64,000 bases of DNA from Taudactylus pleione (lineage: Eukaryota > Chordata > Amphibia > Anura > Myobatrachidae), in the NCBI GenBank assembly GCA_031769625.1, contig JAUIMM010000636.1:4315501-4379500 (forward strand), written 5' to 3'. The position numbers and the translations under genes were made by a program. The notes beneath the pieces are model-generated. The model had not been told where the DNA came from and ran no database searches. It saw nothing but the letters and a program-made list of their open reading frames with translations. Shown here piece after piece: positions 10,691 through 21,240 of this stretch (positions are counted from its first letter, which is position 1; each line of letters begins with the position of its first letter).

Positions 10691-11039
10691 TATGGCATAA
10701 TGCATTCTTGTATAATGTCAGAGTGAATAAGAAGACATCAGAACAGCACCCGCGCACGCAGGGGGGTTTCCGAGTACCTAGAAACCCCCCATGCCTGTTG
10801 CTCCATCACCGCCGGCCCGGCGAGCAGCTGAACAATATAACTATTTTTTTTTTAATGAAGAGACACTGCCTGGGCTGGCTGTAGGGGGAGCTGCTGCGCG
10901 CAAGCTCCTCCCAGTCAGTTCCCATAGCGGCACTGTGACCAGAGTGGATGAGAGCGCTTACCGCCGGGACACTGTGTCCAGTACTGCCAGCGCTGACAAG
11001 TCCTGGAGCAGCACAACGTAGGTGGGTGTGCTGGGGGGG

Positions 11040-11530
11040 GGGGGGAGGAGGATTATGTTTAAGAAATTATGGCAGATCACTGCTGCATGTACTTGCGGGG
11101 GGGGGGTAAGGCGGGCAGGGGGGGCTTTCGGAGGATAGTATTTAATAAATGATGTCAGACAAGTGCTGCATTTGCTTTTGGGGGGGGGATAATGATGCCA
11201 GAGGACTGCTGCATTTGTGGGGGGGGCGGGGGGAGGGATGATTATATTTAATAAATGATGCTACAAGACTGCTGTATTTGTGGGGAGGGGGAGGATAATA
11301 TTTAATAAATGATGCCAGAGAGAGGACTGCTTTATTTGTGGGGAGGGGGGGGATAATATTTAATAAATGATGCCAGACAGAGGACTGTTTTATTTGTGGG
11401 GAGGGGGAGGATAATATTTAATAAATGATGCCAGAGAGAGGACTGCTTTATTTGTGGGGAGGGGGAGGATAATATTTAATAAATGATGCCAGAGAGAGGA
11501 CTGTTTTATTGGGGGGGGGGGGATGATGCC
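11040..11530. repeat. 58-bp G-rich minisatellite
   Basis: GATAATATTTAATAAATGAT recurs at 11294, 11352, 11410 and 11469 (58, 58 and 59-bp steps), each unit followed by a GACTGCTTTATTTGTGGGGA-type segment and a G run. More diverged units begin near 11050. The G runs could form quadruplexes; that is inference. Confidence 0.9.
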
Positions 11531-11569
11531 AGAGGACTGCTTTTGGCTCTGCATTCGTGTTTTTTAGGT

Positions 11570-12575
11570 GAGCGCTGTGGTGTGTGTATGAGTGTGTATT
11601 GTCAGTGTGTGTATATGTGTGTGTGCGTGTATATGAGCAGGGGCGCCGAGAGGGGGGTGGAGCGGGTACAGTTTACCCGGGCCCGGGCTTCCAGAGGGGC
11701 CCGGTGGGGGCCCGGGTCTAGCGCCGCCCCCCCCCTCACTTCCTCCCTCCCTCCCTCCCTCTGCAGCAGCCCAGCACACAGCGTGCTGGGCTGCAGTGGG
11801 AGATTGCTTGCGGCTGCTAAGCAGCAGCCACAGCAATCTCCTATGCCTGAAGGGGGGAGCGATCACACTGATCGCGCCCCCCACTGGCTTTGCGCCGGGC
11901 TGAGGGGCTCACACCGCCCCCTCCCTGGCGCGCAGCGCCGCTCAGCGGCTCTGCAAAACACTTTTTTTTTTCAAGGGGGCGTGGCCATGCCTTCTGAAAT
12001 TAGGCCACGCCCCCCTTTACCGTGGCCCCGTGTGGCTCTCTACGCCCCTGTATATGAGTATGTCGGTCAGTGTGTGTGTATGAATATGTCAGTCAGTGTG
12101 TGTTTGTATGAGTGTGTCAGTCAGTGTGTGTATGAGTGTGTCGGTCTGTGTGTGTGTATGAGTGTGTCGGTCAGTGTGTGTGTATGAGTATGTCGGTCAG
12201 TGTATGAGTATGTCGGTCAGTGTGTGTTTGTATGAGTGTGTCGGTCAGTGTGTGTATGAGTGTGTCGGTCAGTGTGTGTGTGTGTATGAGTGTGTCGGTC
12301 AGTGTGTGTGTGTATGAGTGTGTCGGTCAGTGTGTGTGTATGAGTGTGTTGGTCAGTGTGTGTATGAGTGTGTCTGTTAGAGTGTGTGTGTATGAGTGTG
12401 TCGGTCAGTGTGTGTATGAGTGTGTCGGTTAGAGTGTGTGTGTATGAGTGTGTCAGTCAGTGTGTGTGTGTGTATGAGTGTGTCGGTCAGTGTGTGTATG
12501 AGTGTGTCGGTTAGAGTGTGTGTGTATGAGTGTGTCGGTCAGTGTGTGTGTGTGTGTATGAGTGTGTCTGTCAGT
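11570..12575. repeat. GTGTATGAGTGTGTCGGTCA minisatellite
   Basis: Units of roughly 22-30 bp built from TATGAGTGTGTCGGTCAGTG with variable TG padding form a long array, split by the hAT element at 11638-12050. The 234-aa open frame at 11483-12187 is produced by this array and the transposon and is not a gene. Confidence 0.93.
11638..12050. mobile_element. hAT-like element, 413 bp, inside the TG-rich minisatellite
   Basis: The left end CAGGGGCGCCGAGAGGGG and the minus-strand right end CAGGGGCGTAGAGAGCC are inverted repeats. A perfect 8-bp TSD, TATATGAG, at 11630-11637 and 12051-12058 was copied from a minisatellite unit. The interior is GC-rich with inverted arms around CAGCCCAGCACAC and GTGCTGGGCTGC. 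A truncated relative lies at 44350-44474. Confidence 0.93.
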
Positions 12576-12585
12576 TACGTTTAGT

Positions 12586-13031
12586 TCAAATGTTGAAATT
12601 GCACTGGTAGTTAAAATTTTGTTCGTACATACAGTTACACATTGTGCATAAGCAAGTTTTACGCCTTGTTATTTATATTATTTATTGTTCTTTATATTAG
12701 AACACTTGAAGTACACAATAAAGTGTATGTTGCAGGCTTATCCTCATTAGACTTTTTTGTCCTTGGTTCTGTAACCATTATTTGGAAACACCCCTTTCAA
12801 AATCCTACGTTTGCCACTGAACAGTATACACAACTAAACACATCATTGGACACTCAAGCAATAGTAGCAAATCCCTGAGCGCACAGATTCAGTGGCTGTC
12901 AAGTATCCAAGAAATATAACTTGCACAACTCAGGTCTACTTAGGAGATCTTCACAGATACAACTGATTTATTTCAGCATCAATATTTCAGACATGTAATT
13001 GGTCCTCTCAACTCTACACTTCAAACATAAA
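12586..13031. other. Intronic sequence, nothing recognised
   Basis: AT-rich unique-looking sequence. A 78-aa open frame at 12642 has no family features, and I do not call it. Confidence 0.4.
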
Positions 13032-13742
13032 GGGGCGGTTCAGTTGTTTTTTTAAGAGTGATAATTAATGAGTGCCCAGTGTCAGGGTTGTCTTAACAGC
13101 AGTGTGGGCCCTGGGCGAAGCAATACACAAGGGCCCCTACCCACCCATTCACAGGAAAAGAATGTAAATGTTCAATAAAATTAAACCCTCCTGCATGCCC
13201 ATCAGACCTCCCACAAATGCAGAGAGACTCTGTCTGACTGGTCTGAAGCCGGCGGATGAAGTGAAACTGGAACTGAGGTGAGTACTCGTCAACGGGAGGG
13301 GGATGGGGTGGAGGAGGTTAGATCAGAATATAGTGCACTGGTGGCCAGCTTATAAAAATATCACAAATATACCAACTGGCCACAGCTGCAGGGGGGCGGG
13401 TTGCGGGCCCCTACAAGCTTCGGGCACTTGGGCAACTGCCCAACAAGCCCAATGAAAGAGATGGCCCTGCCCATTGTTGCAATTCAATTATTCTGGGCGC
13501 TCACTAATTATCGCCCTCTTTGCCTCGGGTTTAGCCATCTAAACGTCTGGTTAGGGCACGCTAAGTGCGGTTAGCGCGCACTAACCAGGGGGGTTCCTCA
13601 CACATTTCTGCTTGCACCCTCCTGAGGGTGCAAGCAAAATGCCGGCACTGCTAGCCATCATGCCCTGACGGAGCAACAATTGATTTGTTCCATCGGGCAT
13701 CTTACAAAAAAAAGCCGACGGTAAAACATTTGAATCTCCCCC
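13032..13742. mobile_element. Harbinger-like MITE with a hAT insertion inside
   Basis: The left end GGGGCGGTTCAGTTGTT and the minus-strand right end GGGGGAGATTCAAATGTT are imperfect inverted repeats. Both flanks read AAA, a candidate 3-bp TSD in a weakly informative context. The hAT-like element at 13083-13469 splits it; without that insert it would be about 315 bp. Confidence 0.6.
13083..13469. mobile_element. Non-autonomous hAT-like element, 387 bp
   Basis: The left end is CAGGGTTGTCTTAACAGC and the right end on the minus strand is CAGGGCCATCTCTTTCATTG. The flanking octamers CCCAGTGT and CCCATTGT agree at 7 of 8. Subterminal GTGGGCCCTGGGCGAAG resembles many vertebrate hAT MITEs with CAGGGCC ends. 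Confidence 0.83.
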
Positions 13743-13789
13743 AAAATGTTTTCCAGAATTAAGGATATTTAGGTTTACTAAATCCTGAC

Positions 13790-15873
13790 AGTCTTGTTTA
13801 CCACAAACTATTTTATGTATTCAACAAAATATTTTATGTTTTCCATAAACCACTTTATGCTTGCCACAAACTATTTCATACTTATCACAAACTATTTCAT
13901 GCTCACCACTACTATTTTATGTTTTCCATAAACTATTTTATGCTTACCACAAACTGTTTCATGGTTTCCACAAACTATTTCATACTCACCACTTCTATTT
14001 TATGTTTTTCATAAAACATTTTATGCTTACCACAACTATTTCATGTTCACCACTCTTTTATGTTTTTCATAAACCATTTTATGCTTACCACAAACTATTT
14101 CATGCTCACCATTATTTTATGTTTTTCATAAACCATTGTATGCTTACCATAAGCTATTTCATGCTCATCACTACTATTTTATGTTTTTCATAAAACATGT
14201 TATGCTTACCACAAACTATTTAATGTTCACCACTATTTTATGTTTTTCATAAACCATTTTATGCTTACAGCAAACTATTTCATGTTCACCACTATTTTAT
14301 GTTTTTCATAAACCATTTTATGATTACAGCAAACTATTTCATGCTCACCACTATTTTATGTTTTTCATAAACCATTTTATGCTTACTACAAACTATTTCA
14401 TGCTCACCACTACTATTTTATGTTTATCACAAACTATTTCATGGTTTCCACAAACAATTTTATGCTTACCACAAACTATTTTATGTTTTTTAGAAAAAAC
14501 TTTATGCTTACCACAAACTAGTTTGTTTTTTAGAAACTACTTTATGCTTACCACAAACTATTTTATGTTTTTTAAAAATACTTTATGCTAACCACAAACT
14601 ATTTTATGTTTTTTAGAAATTTATGTAAAAACTATTTTATTCACTACAAACTATTTTATGTTGACCGCAAACTATTTTATATTTACCACAAACTATTTTA
14701 TGTGTTCCACAAACTATTTTATGTTTTTCATCAGGGCCAGTGCTAGGGTGTTCTGCGCACCCCTGCAAACTATAAATTTGCACCCTCTGATTTTTAATAA
14801 AAGGAAAGCACGGTCTGAAGGTGCGCACCACAGAAATGGGGTGTGTTCTCCCAAGGAAGGGGTGTGGCCACATAATAGTACCCCCAGTTCAAATTATGCC
14901 ACACACTAGCACAACCTTATTCAGATTATACCTCACATAGTGTCCCTGATTCACTTTACACTACATTGTAGTGTCCCTTATTCACGTTATGACACACCGT
15001 AGTGCCCCTTATTCACATTACGTCACACAGTTTTGCCTCTTATTCACATTATGTCAAACAGTAGTAGTGCCCCTATACACATAATGCCACAGTAGTACTG
15101 TTCCTTAAACACAATGCTACAGTGGTAGTGCCCCTTATACACATAATGCCATAGTGGTAGTGCCCCTTATACACATAATGCCCACATTAGTGTTCCTTAT
15201 ACACATAATGCCACACAGTAGTGCCCTTTATACACATAAAGCCACACAGTAGTGCCCCTTATACACATAATGCCATACAGTAGTGCCCTTATACACAATG
15301 CCCACAGTAGTGCCCCTTATACACATGCCTACAGTAGTAGTGCCCCTTACACATAAAGCCTTCAGTGGTAGTGCCCCTTATACACATAATGCCCACAGTA
15401 GTAGTGCCCCTTACACCTAGTGCCCGCAGTAGTAGTGCCTTTTATACAATACCCACAGTAGTAGTGCCCCTTACACATTGCCTATAGTAGTAATGCCTCT
15501 TACACATTATGAAACAGACCCACAACACTGTACATACCTGAAACTCCACTCCTAGTCCACTGCTTTCCATTAGCTCCTCGCTCTCTCCACTATGGGAGAG
15601 ACATCATGACATGTCTCCCCACAAACACTGTTGGAGCCAGAAGGTAGAGCTCAGGAGTGAGCTCCAGCTTCCGGCTACAGAGAATGAGCCACCGGGTGCC
15701 CACTGGTAACAAAATCTCAGAGGGCGACCGGCAAACGTAGAAGGCGATGGTGCCTCTCCAACCCGGCACCTCCGTGCTGCAATTGGCCCGATTACCACAT
15801 CGTGCTGGCCCTGTTTTTCATAAACTATCTTATTATTATTACAAACTATTTTATGATTACCACAAACTACAAT
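13790..15873. repeat. AT-rich ACAAACTATTTTATG satellite, split by a hAT element
   Basis: Short modules CCACAAACTATTTTATG, TTTTTCATAAACCATTTTAT and CTTACCACAAACTATTTCAT alternate from 13790 to 14731. They resume for about 50 bp after the insertion at 14732-15813. The basic period is roughly 21-22 bp. Open frames such as 13861-14193 are satellite artefacts. Confidence 0.92.
14732..15813 (+). mobile_element. Non-autonomous hAT-like element, 1,082 bp, inside the satellite
   Basis: The left end CAGGGCCAGTGCTAGGG and the minus-strand right end CAGGGCCAGCACGATG are inverted repeats. A perfect 8-bp TSD, TTTTTCAT, lies at 14724-14731 and 15814-15821 and is a satellite word. The architecture matches 5361-6896: a short left arm, a degenerate tandem repeat with units like CAGTAGTGCCCCTTATACAC (14880-15510), then a GC-richer block with a decayed version of the 30-bp palindrome (15592-15620). 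The termini differ from the 5361 element, so two terminal families share one body plan. Confidence 0.93.
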
Positions 15874-15879
15874 ATAACT

Positions 15880-16010
15880 ATATTATTAGTGTCCTATTTC
15901 TAAGTGCCAGCATATTTTACAGCACTATACACGAAACAAACAAATTACATACAATTACATGAAACAGAAGCTAAAGATGGACCAGCCCAAATGAACATAC
16001 AATCTTAAGA
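15880..16010 (-). mobile_element. LINE/SINE-type 3' tail fragment
   Basis: On the minus strand this reads as a decayed form of a tail shared with 18001-18124 and 53431-53572: AAGATTGTATGTTC-like start, then GTGCTGTAAAATATGCTGGC, ending in an AT-rich tract. The motif TGTAAAGCGCTGCGGAATATG is common at the ends of amphibian non-LTR elements. No coding part is present. Confidence 0.55.
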
Positions 16011-16011
16011 G

Positions 16012-17374
16012 GTTGGAGAGTGATTGATACATAAGGTATTGTGGCAGAATAATAATTGTAGCTGCTGGTGGGGAAAGGGAATGTGGCACAGTAAGGCAGT
16101 AGCATTATTAGCCATCATGATTTGAATTTCTGTGCAGTTACCAGAGGTGTGGTATGGTTGGAGGAGACAGTGGAAGGGATTTAGTAATTGTAGAAATCTA
16201 AAGACTGTCACCTACTGGTAGCCATGACAGTTCTGTATTTTTTGTTTGGTGTGCTGACACTCCTCGGTATTACTCTGTAATTATCCGATGTCTTCACAAC
16301 TTTGGGCAACTAGTGTGATTTTGAGTTAAAAACAAACAAACTGTTGTTTATATTTTTAAGATTATTATGTGGCAGATGGCACAGGACTGATCTCAGCCAT
16401 CTCTAACTACCGTCTACACCAGTTTGTTATTGTGCCCTATTGTATGGGTCCCTTTGCAGCCCAGCATTCTAATTGGCTCACACTCCTTATTTTACAAATT
16501 TGTTTGAGCTGCTCAAACCAGCATCTTTCTGACACAATCCTAAACAGTAAGAATGTTTTCTTTTCAGTTCAACTCAGCTAAACTGTCAGTCATCTGTAAA
16601 TGGCCCTATAGCCTTGCAGCTCTCCAGATTTTAATGATTTGACCAGTTTTAAATGTACACAGCAGTTTAATGTAATGACACACTAATGCAATTTCAATTT
16701 GGTAAAGTAGTGTAGTTGGGCCATTATGAGCAATAAGGAGGTTTATTGATAATGGGGATTTATTGTAATATTTAAATTAATATTAAAAGTAATGTAACTT
16801 TGTAGCAGTCTTGCACAACACCATGTAACATTAGTTTTTTCTCCTTTAAAGAATAGATATTTTTAATGTTGAGCATTTAAACCTGCACTGCTGATTTAGG
16901 AATGAAGTGTAATTTATATAAAATGAGCCTGTTCTGCAGATCCATTCACTCTTTCGCTTTGCTATTAATCACAGTTTGATGCTGCAAGAAAGTTTAAGGC
17001 TTAACTATTTTTGCTGCAGATATCTCAAATTTGAGTGGAATACAACTTTTCACTGGTATATTTTGTTTTACTTTCTATTGATTTATGCAAATACTTTTTA
17101 TTTTTGCTTTTGTTTAACAAATAAATAGGTAACAGTAATGCTCTCCCTATATAATCCTACTTCTGTATTATAAGTAATCAATCTGTTGTATTGAATACGT
17201 GTGCTTGTTCTATGGTTGAATTTTATGTGTATGTATGAATTGCCTAAAAGGTTTCCTTGTTCTTAAATTGAATTAAACTGAATGACAACAAAACACTAAT
17301 TAGAAGCCGAGACAATAGCTGTTTGCCATGTCTAATAAACAGAAAAGGTACCCTGTAAGCTTATAATTATGAAT
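16012..17374. other. Intronic sequence, nothing recognised
   Basis: AT-rich unique-looking sequence with no coding match and no clear repeat ends. Confidence 0.4.
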
Positions 17375-17377
17375 ACA

Positions 17378-17812
17378 GGGCCTGATACACAAGCAGCTTT
17401 GCAATTCTGTCCTTGCAGATATTGTAAAGCAGCAGGATGTATCACGCCTCCTGCTGCATTACTTATTTGAGCTGCGTTGTACAACGCAGCATCGGATAAT
17501 CTGCGGGAACATCGGCCGGCTAAGTGACCCATGGGGTCACGCAAGCCTGCCGCCGTAGTTACTAAAAAGAGGCCTGGCAAACTCCGTCAGCTGACGGAGA
17601 TCCTGGCCTCTTCCCTCCCCCCCAATGGTGGCCCGTCGCCGCCCTCAAACGGCAGCAGACTGTCAATCACTGACAATCTGCTGCTACTCTGCATGCATTC
17701 ACGCAGGACCCATACTGCGCATGCGCAGTGCAGGTCAGGCGTCTGCACAGGCTCCCAACAATCGGGAATCTGCATTCAGCAGCGCACTAGCGTGCAGTGC
17801 TGAATCAGGCCC
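17378..17812. mobile_element. Family A MITE, copy 2
   Basis: It starts GGGCCTGATACACAAGC and ends GCTGAATCAGGCCC, with TSD ACA on both sides. The interior carries CpG-rich arms (CTGACGGAGATCCTGGCCTC and its partner CGTCAGCTGACGG) and a TGCGCATGCGCA box. The outer left arm has diverged more than in other copies. Confidence 0.85.
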
Positions 17813-18000
17813 ACAGACCATTGAGGGGTTGGTAAACTGTTATTTATCTTGTTTTCAGTTTAATAAACTGGAAATAAATTTGAATGTCATTTGGCATTTA
17901 TTGTACAACTGGTACCACTGAATCGATCATTGCCACATGTAAAATTTAGCATAAAATTTGGATAAATTTACCCTAGTGTGTATGTGTGTGAGCATGTGAT

Positions 18001-18124
18001 AGGGAATATAGATTGTAAGCTCCACTGGGGCAGGGATTGATGTGAATGGCCAGATATTCTCTGTAAAGCGCTGCGGAATATGTGTGCGCTATATAAATAA
18101 CTGGTAATAAATAAATAAATAAAA
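18001..18124 (+). mobile_element. LINE/SINE-type 3' tail fragment
   Basis: It contains GATTGTAAGCTCCACTGGGG, then TGTAAAGCGCTGCGGAATAT, then CGCTATATAAATAA and a short TAAATAAA tail. This arrangement is the common 3' end of a non-LTR family in amphibians. The 5' part is missing, as expected from truncated reverse transcription. The exact clade is not determined. Confidence 0.65.
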
Positions 18125-18314
18125 TTTGGGTATAGGGTCAATTTATAAATACAGGGTGTTCAAAGAGTTATGCAACCATATGGGGAAACAATTTATTTCA
18201 CAGTAAGCTCTGGAAATGGTTGTTGTTCTGTGCTGCACACTAATGGACACAGCTAATCATGTTTTTGAACACCCTTTACAATGTTTCCCATGTTTTTTAC
18301 AAATTAGAGACTAA

Positions 18315-18618
18315 AGGTGCCCACACACATGGCGATCTGCACACGATCAGCCGATGTGTACGATTTGTGTACGATTTCCCTTGAAACTCTCCCCGGAAGC
18401 TCTGCACACGATCTCAACATGATCTGTACATGATTTATTGTCTAATCTTCATACGATCTCTCCTGCATCCAGACTCTCACAGTGCCTCCTAGATTGTCAG
18501 ATCTGCCCTACTGCACGGCAGATCTGACGATGCCATGTGCGACCAGCGGGGACGAGCATCGCATCGAGATCGTGAGTGGGCCAGATCCAGTAAAATATCG
18601 CTATGTGTGTGGGCAGCT
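18315..18618. mobile_element. Harbinger-like MITE with GTGCCCACACACAT ends
   Basis: The left end AGGTGCCCACACACATGGCG and the minus-strand right end AGCTGCCCACACACATAGCG are inverted repeats matching at 18 of 20. The TSD TAA is present on both sides, the TWA type of PIF/Harbinger. The interior repeats CGATCT and ACGATTT-type words. Confidence 0.87.
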
Positions 18619-18641
18619 TAAGCTATAGCCATGCTTATGGC

Positions 18642-19212
18642 GCTAAAACATTTTAAGATTAGATAGAAGGAAGATAATTAAAACAAAGATAGTATAAGGA
18701 AGAAAAGTAAAAAGAATGAGAGAATTCCCGCTCTGAGTAAATGGCTAAAAAATATATGTATTTATTCTGTAGCAAAGTATTTATAAAACTGTTTCACAAA
18801 TAACAATAAATACCAGGTACCTGGAAAATATATAAAAAACAATATATAAAAAAAGCACAATTGCAATCAGTGATAAAGTAGTATATAATGTGTCTGTGTG
18901 TATATATTCACACAACACACAAGGTGCATCTGCTTGTGATGCAAAGAATTAAGCCTGACCGGCTTAGATAAGGTCCAGGGACCTGTAATCCTTATAAAAC
19001 AGAAAATAGCATATGTAAAAACTTCTGTCTCGTGCTACAATGTAACCATTAGCCAAATGGCTGAAGAGGGGTGAAACCGGTTGGATACTGTGATACTGTG
19101 ATACTGTGTGCTCACTAAGGAGAAAGCAAATTCTCTCATTCTTTTTACTTTTCTTCTTTATACTATCTTTGTTTTAATTATCTTCCTTCTATCTAATCTT
19201 AAAATGTTTTAG
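18642..19212. mobile_element. Element bounded by an 84-bp near-perfect inverted repeat
   Basis: The arms 18642-18726 and 19129-19212 begin CTAAAACATTTTAAGATTAG in opposite orientations and differ at about one position by eye. About 400 bp of AT-rich sequence lies between them, including a GGCTGAAGAGGGGTGAAACC segment near 19060 that resembles the tail motifs of Penelope-like elements. No TSD is evident (GGCG on the left, TATT on the right). It may be a foldback transposon, or a retroelement whose end was copied in inverted orientation. Confidence 0.7.
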
Positions 19213-19404
19213 TATTATAACAAATATAATACTTTACATGAATGAACATTGCTCACTGGATGCTGCGTTTGTACCTTGGTCAGAGTTAACAAGATATCAT
19301 CTGGTGCCAGACTCCATATACCCGACCAAACTTCTCCTGCACTCCCCAATGCACACTCCATTATTTCCCATAACTGAGTACTGCAGTCATCTCATTGTCT
19401 CACC

Positions 19405-20020
19405 CAGCCTGCTCAGCCTTATGCTCTCTCACCTACTATGTGCTCTATCGCCCAGAGCATGCTTGCCTCTAGCTCACCTGATAAACTGTCTTTACTACCA
19501 CATTTCCAGCCTGCTCAGCCTTATGCTCTCTCACCTACTATGTGCTCTATCGCCCAGAGCATGCTTGCCTCTAGCTCACCTGATAAACTGTCTTTACTAC
19601 CACATTTCCAGCCTGCTCAGCCTTATGCTCTCTCACCTACTATGTGCTCTATCTCCCAGAGCACGCTTGCCTCTAGCTCACCTGATAAATTGTCTTTACT
19701 ACCACATTTCCAGCCTGCTCAGCCTTATGCTCTCTCACCTACTATGTGCTCTATCGCCCAGAGCATGCTTGCCTCTAGCTCACCTGATAAACTGTCTTTA
19801 CTACCACATTTCCAGCCTGCTCAGCCTTATGCTCTCTCACCTACTATGTGCTCTATCTCCCAGAGCATGCTTGCCTCTAGCTCACCTGATAAACTGTCTT
19901 TACTACCACATTTCCAGCCTGCTCAGCCTTATGCTCTCTCACCTACTATGTGCTCTATCTCCCAGAGCATGCTTGCCTCTAGCTCACCTGACAAACTGTC
20001 TTTACTACCACATTTCCATC
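19405..20020. repeat. 102-bp tandem repeat, about six copies
   Basis: CTGCTCAGCCTTATGCTCTC recurs every 102 bp (for example at 19511 and 19613) with very few differences between copies. The period is a multiple of three and the unit has no stop in two forward frames, so it creates 263-aa and 205-aa open frames that are not genes. Near identity of units implies recent expansion. Confidence 0.95.
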
Positions 20021-20029
20021 CTGCCTTAG

Positions 20030-20985
20030 ACATGGGGTCATTTTACCAATCCTAAAGAAACCACCTTTTCATTCAACCTGCCACTATATTTCTCTCCTCC
20101 TTTTTGCCACTAATATGCTTGCTTGGCTCTCTTGACTCTCCTCAATCACTCCCAGACCCCCCCCCCCCCCCAACATCAACATCCCACTGAGTCTGCTCTC
20201 ACATACATAATTAATGAGCTATTCTCAGTAAAAGTCTAATCCCCTCAGGTGACTGTCTTTCTTATTGTCATCTTTCTTCCTCCAGTTACCAACCACCCCA
20301 CAGATCTCAAGTCTCATAATCCCACTGTCTTGGTGTCAATTTTAATTCTGCCCGCTGCTCTTTTTATCCAAAAGTAACCAAAACTCCTTGCTAGGAATTG
20401 TAGTTACTTTATAGTATTGAATTTTTTTTCCTTGTCTAAAAAAATAAATATATTATATATTTATCAAACCATTCTCCCCTTAATTTCAATTGTAAATGGT
20501 CATTTCTATGGGGCTTTCAGTGCCATATAATGAATGGGAAATGTCACTGGAATTCAAACAATCTGTCCAAAACCAGTTAGATTAATCTTAGAGATATGCA
20601 TGACAATTTAGCAAATAGCCCTTTGCTGGATCAATGATTTATGTTATTGTAAAATCTAGTGCAATATTATACATTTGTTTTTGTCTAGAAAAATTGGACA
20701 TTGACATGGCAATTTGCTTTTTCAGGCAAAGTGAATTGCAAATCCCTATGTAAATCATTATATATAGGAAGTTTAATCAAAAATCGTCCTTTGGTAGATC
20801 TCCCCCTAAGCATTTATTACATGCAGCTGTGGCCTGAATTGCATTTTGATGGAGATTTTTAATGCTGTGTTGTAAATTATCTGGCCAAGCCATGACTCAT
20901 GTTCTGTTTAGAGGTGTTTCAGCGTAATGGAAGTATAAGCATCCCTGTTATTCTATGCATATTAGTCAGCATTACATCTATGTAT
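20030..20985. other. Intronic sequence, nothing recognised
   Basis: Pyrimidine-rich sequence to about 20300 with a C run at 20159-20171, then AT-rich unique-looking sequence. No gene is seen. Confidence 0.4.
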
Positions 20986-21186
20986 AGTACTCACCTGTCT
21001 CTGCAGTTGTGTGCAAGTGTGGCCTGACTTCAATTCCTTCATTATGTGATGAAGCATTGTCCTGTTTGCATCTTGGGCTACTGTCCTGATGACGGTTCCT
21101 GAGAGAACCGAAACGTCGACTATTATGACATTTTAGTGAGTACAAATAAAGATGTGATTTTATTTTTCTACTACCTGGTGAGTGGC

Positions 21187-21190
<4 letters not shown>
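20986..21190 (+). mobile_element. Penelope-like element tail (LTR-like part only)
   Basis: The segment holds the hammerhead-like block at 21084-21122 followed by AGTACAAATAAAGATGTGA and ends at the AT microsatellite. Penelope-like elements commonly end this way and are known to carry hammerhead ribozyme motifs in their LTR-like regions. No reverse transcriptase or GIY-YIG part remains on this side. The left border is approximate. Confidence 0.65.
21084..21122 (+). ncRNA. Hammerhead-ribozyme-like motif (type I, minimal stem III)
   Basis: CTGATGA at 21086-21092 matches the first conserved box. A hairpin with arms GGTTC (21094-21098) and GAACC (21105-21109) acts as stem II. GAAAC (21110-21114) then abuts GTC (21115-21117), the box preceding the cleavage site. 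GTC at 21083-21085 can pair with GAC at 21118-21120 as stem I. Stem III has no loop (palindromic ACGT), as reported for Penelope-type hammerheads thought to act as dimers. One oddity is an extra C at 21093 between CTGATGA and stem II, which could lower or abolish activity. Confidence 0.55.
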
Positions 21191-21225
<35 letters not shown>

Positions 21226-21240
21226 TATATATATATATTT
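21191..21240. repeat. (AT)n microsatellite between two Penelope-like tails
   Basis: A nearly pure AT run joins the plus-strand tail on the left to the minus-strand tail on the right. Confidence 0.9.

Noticed and set aside
11483..12187. 234-aa open frame
   Set aside because: It runs through a hAT-like element and a TG-rich minisatellite; the C-terminal half is a repeat of VSVCMS-type words from the array. No domain is present.
16012..17374. Possible additional teneurin exons in unannotated stretches
   Set aside because: No cysteine-rich EGF spacing or other teneurin wording was found in the translated frames here or in the other unassigned stretches.
19055..19085. Hammerhead ribozyme (CTGAAGA...GAAAC)
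   Set aside because: No stem II hairpin fits between the boxes, and GAAACC is not followed by a GUH cleavage triplet in position.
19238..20029. 263-aa open frame with six protein repeats
   Set aside because: It is produced by a 102-bp tandem repeat whose length is a multiple of three; near-identical DNA units in more than one open frame argue against protein selection.
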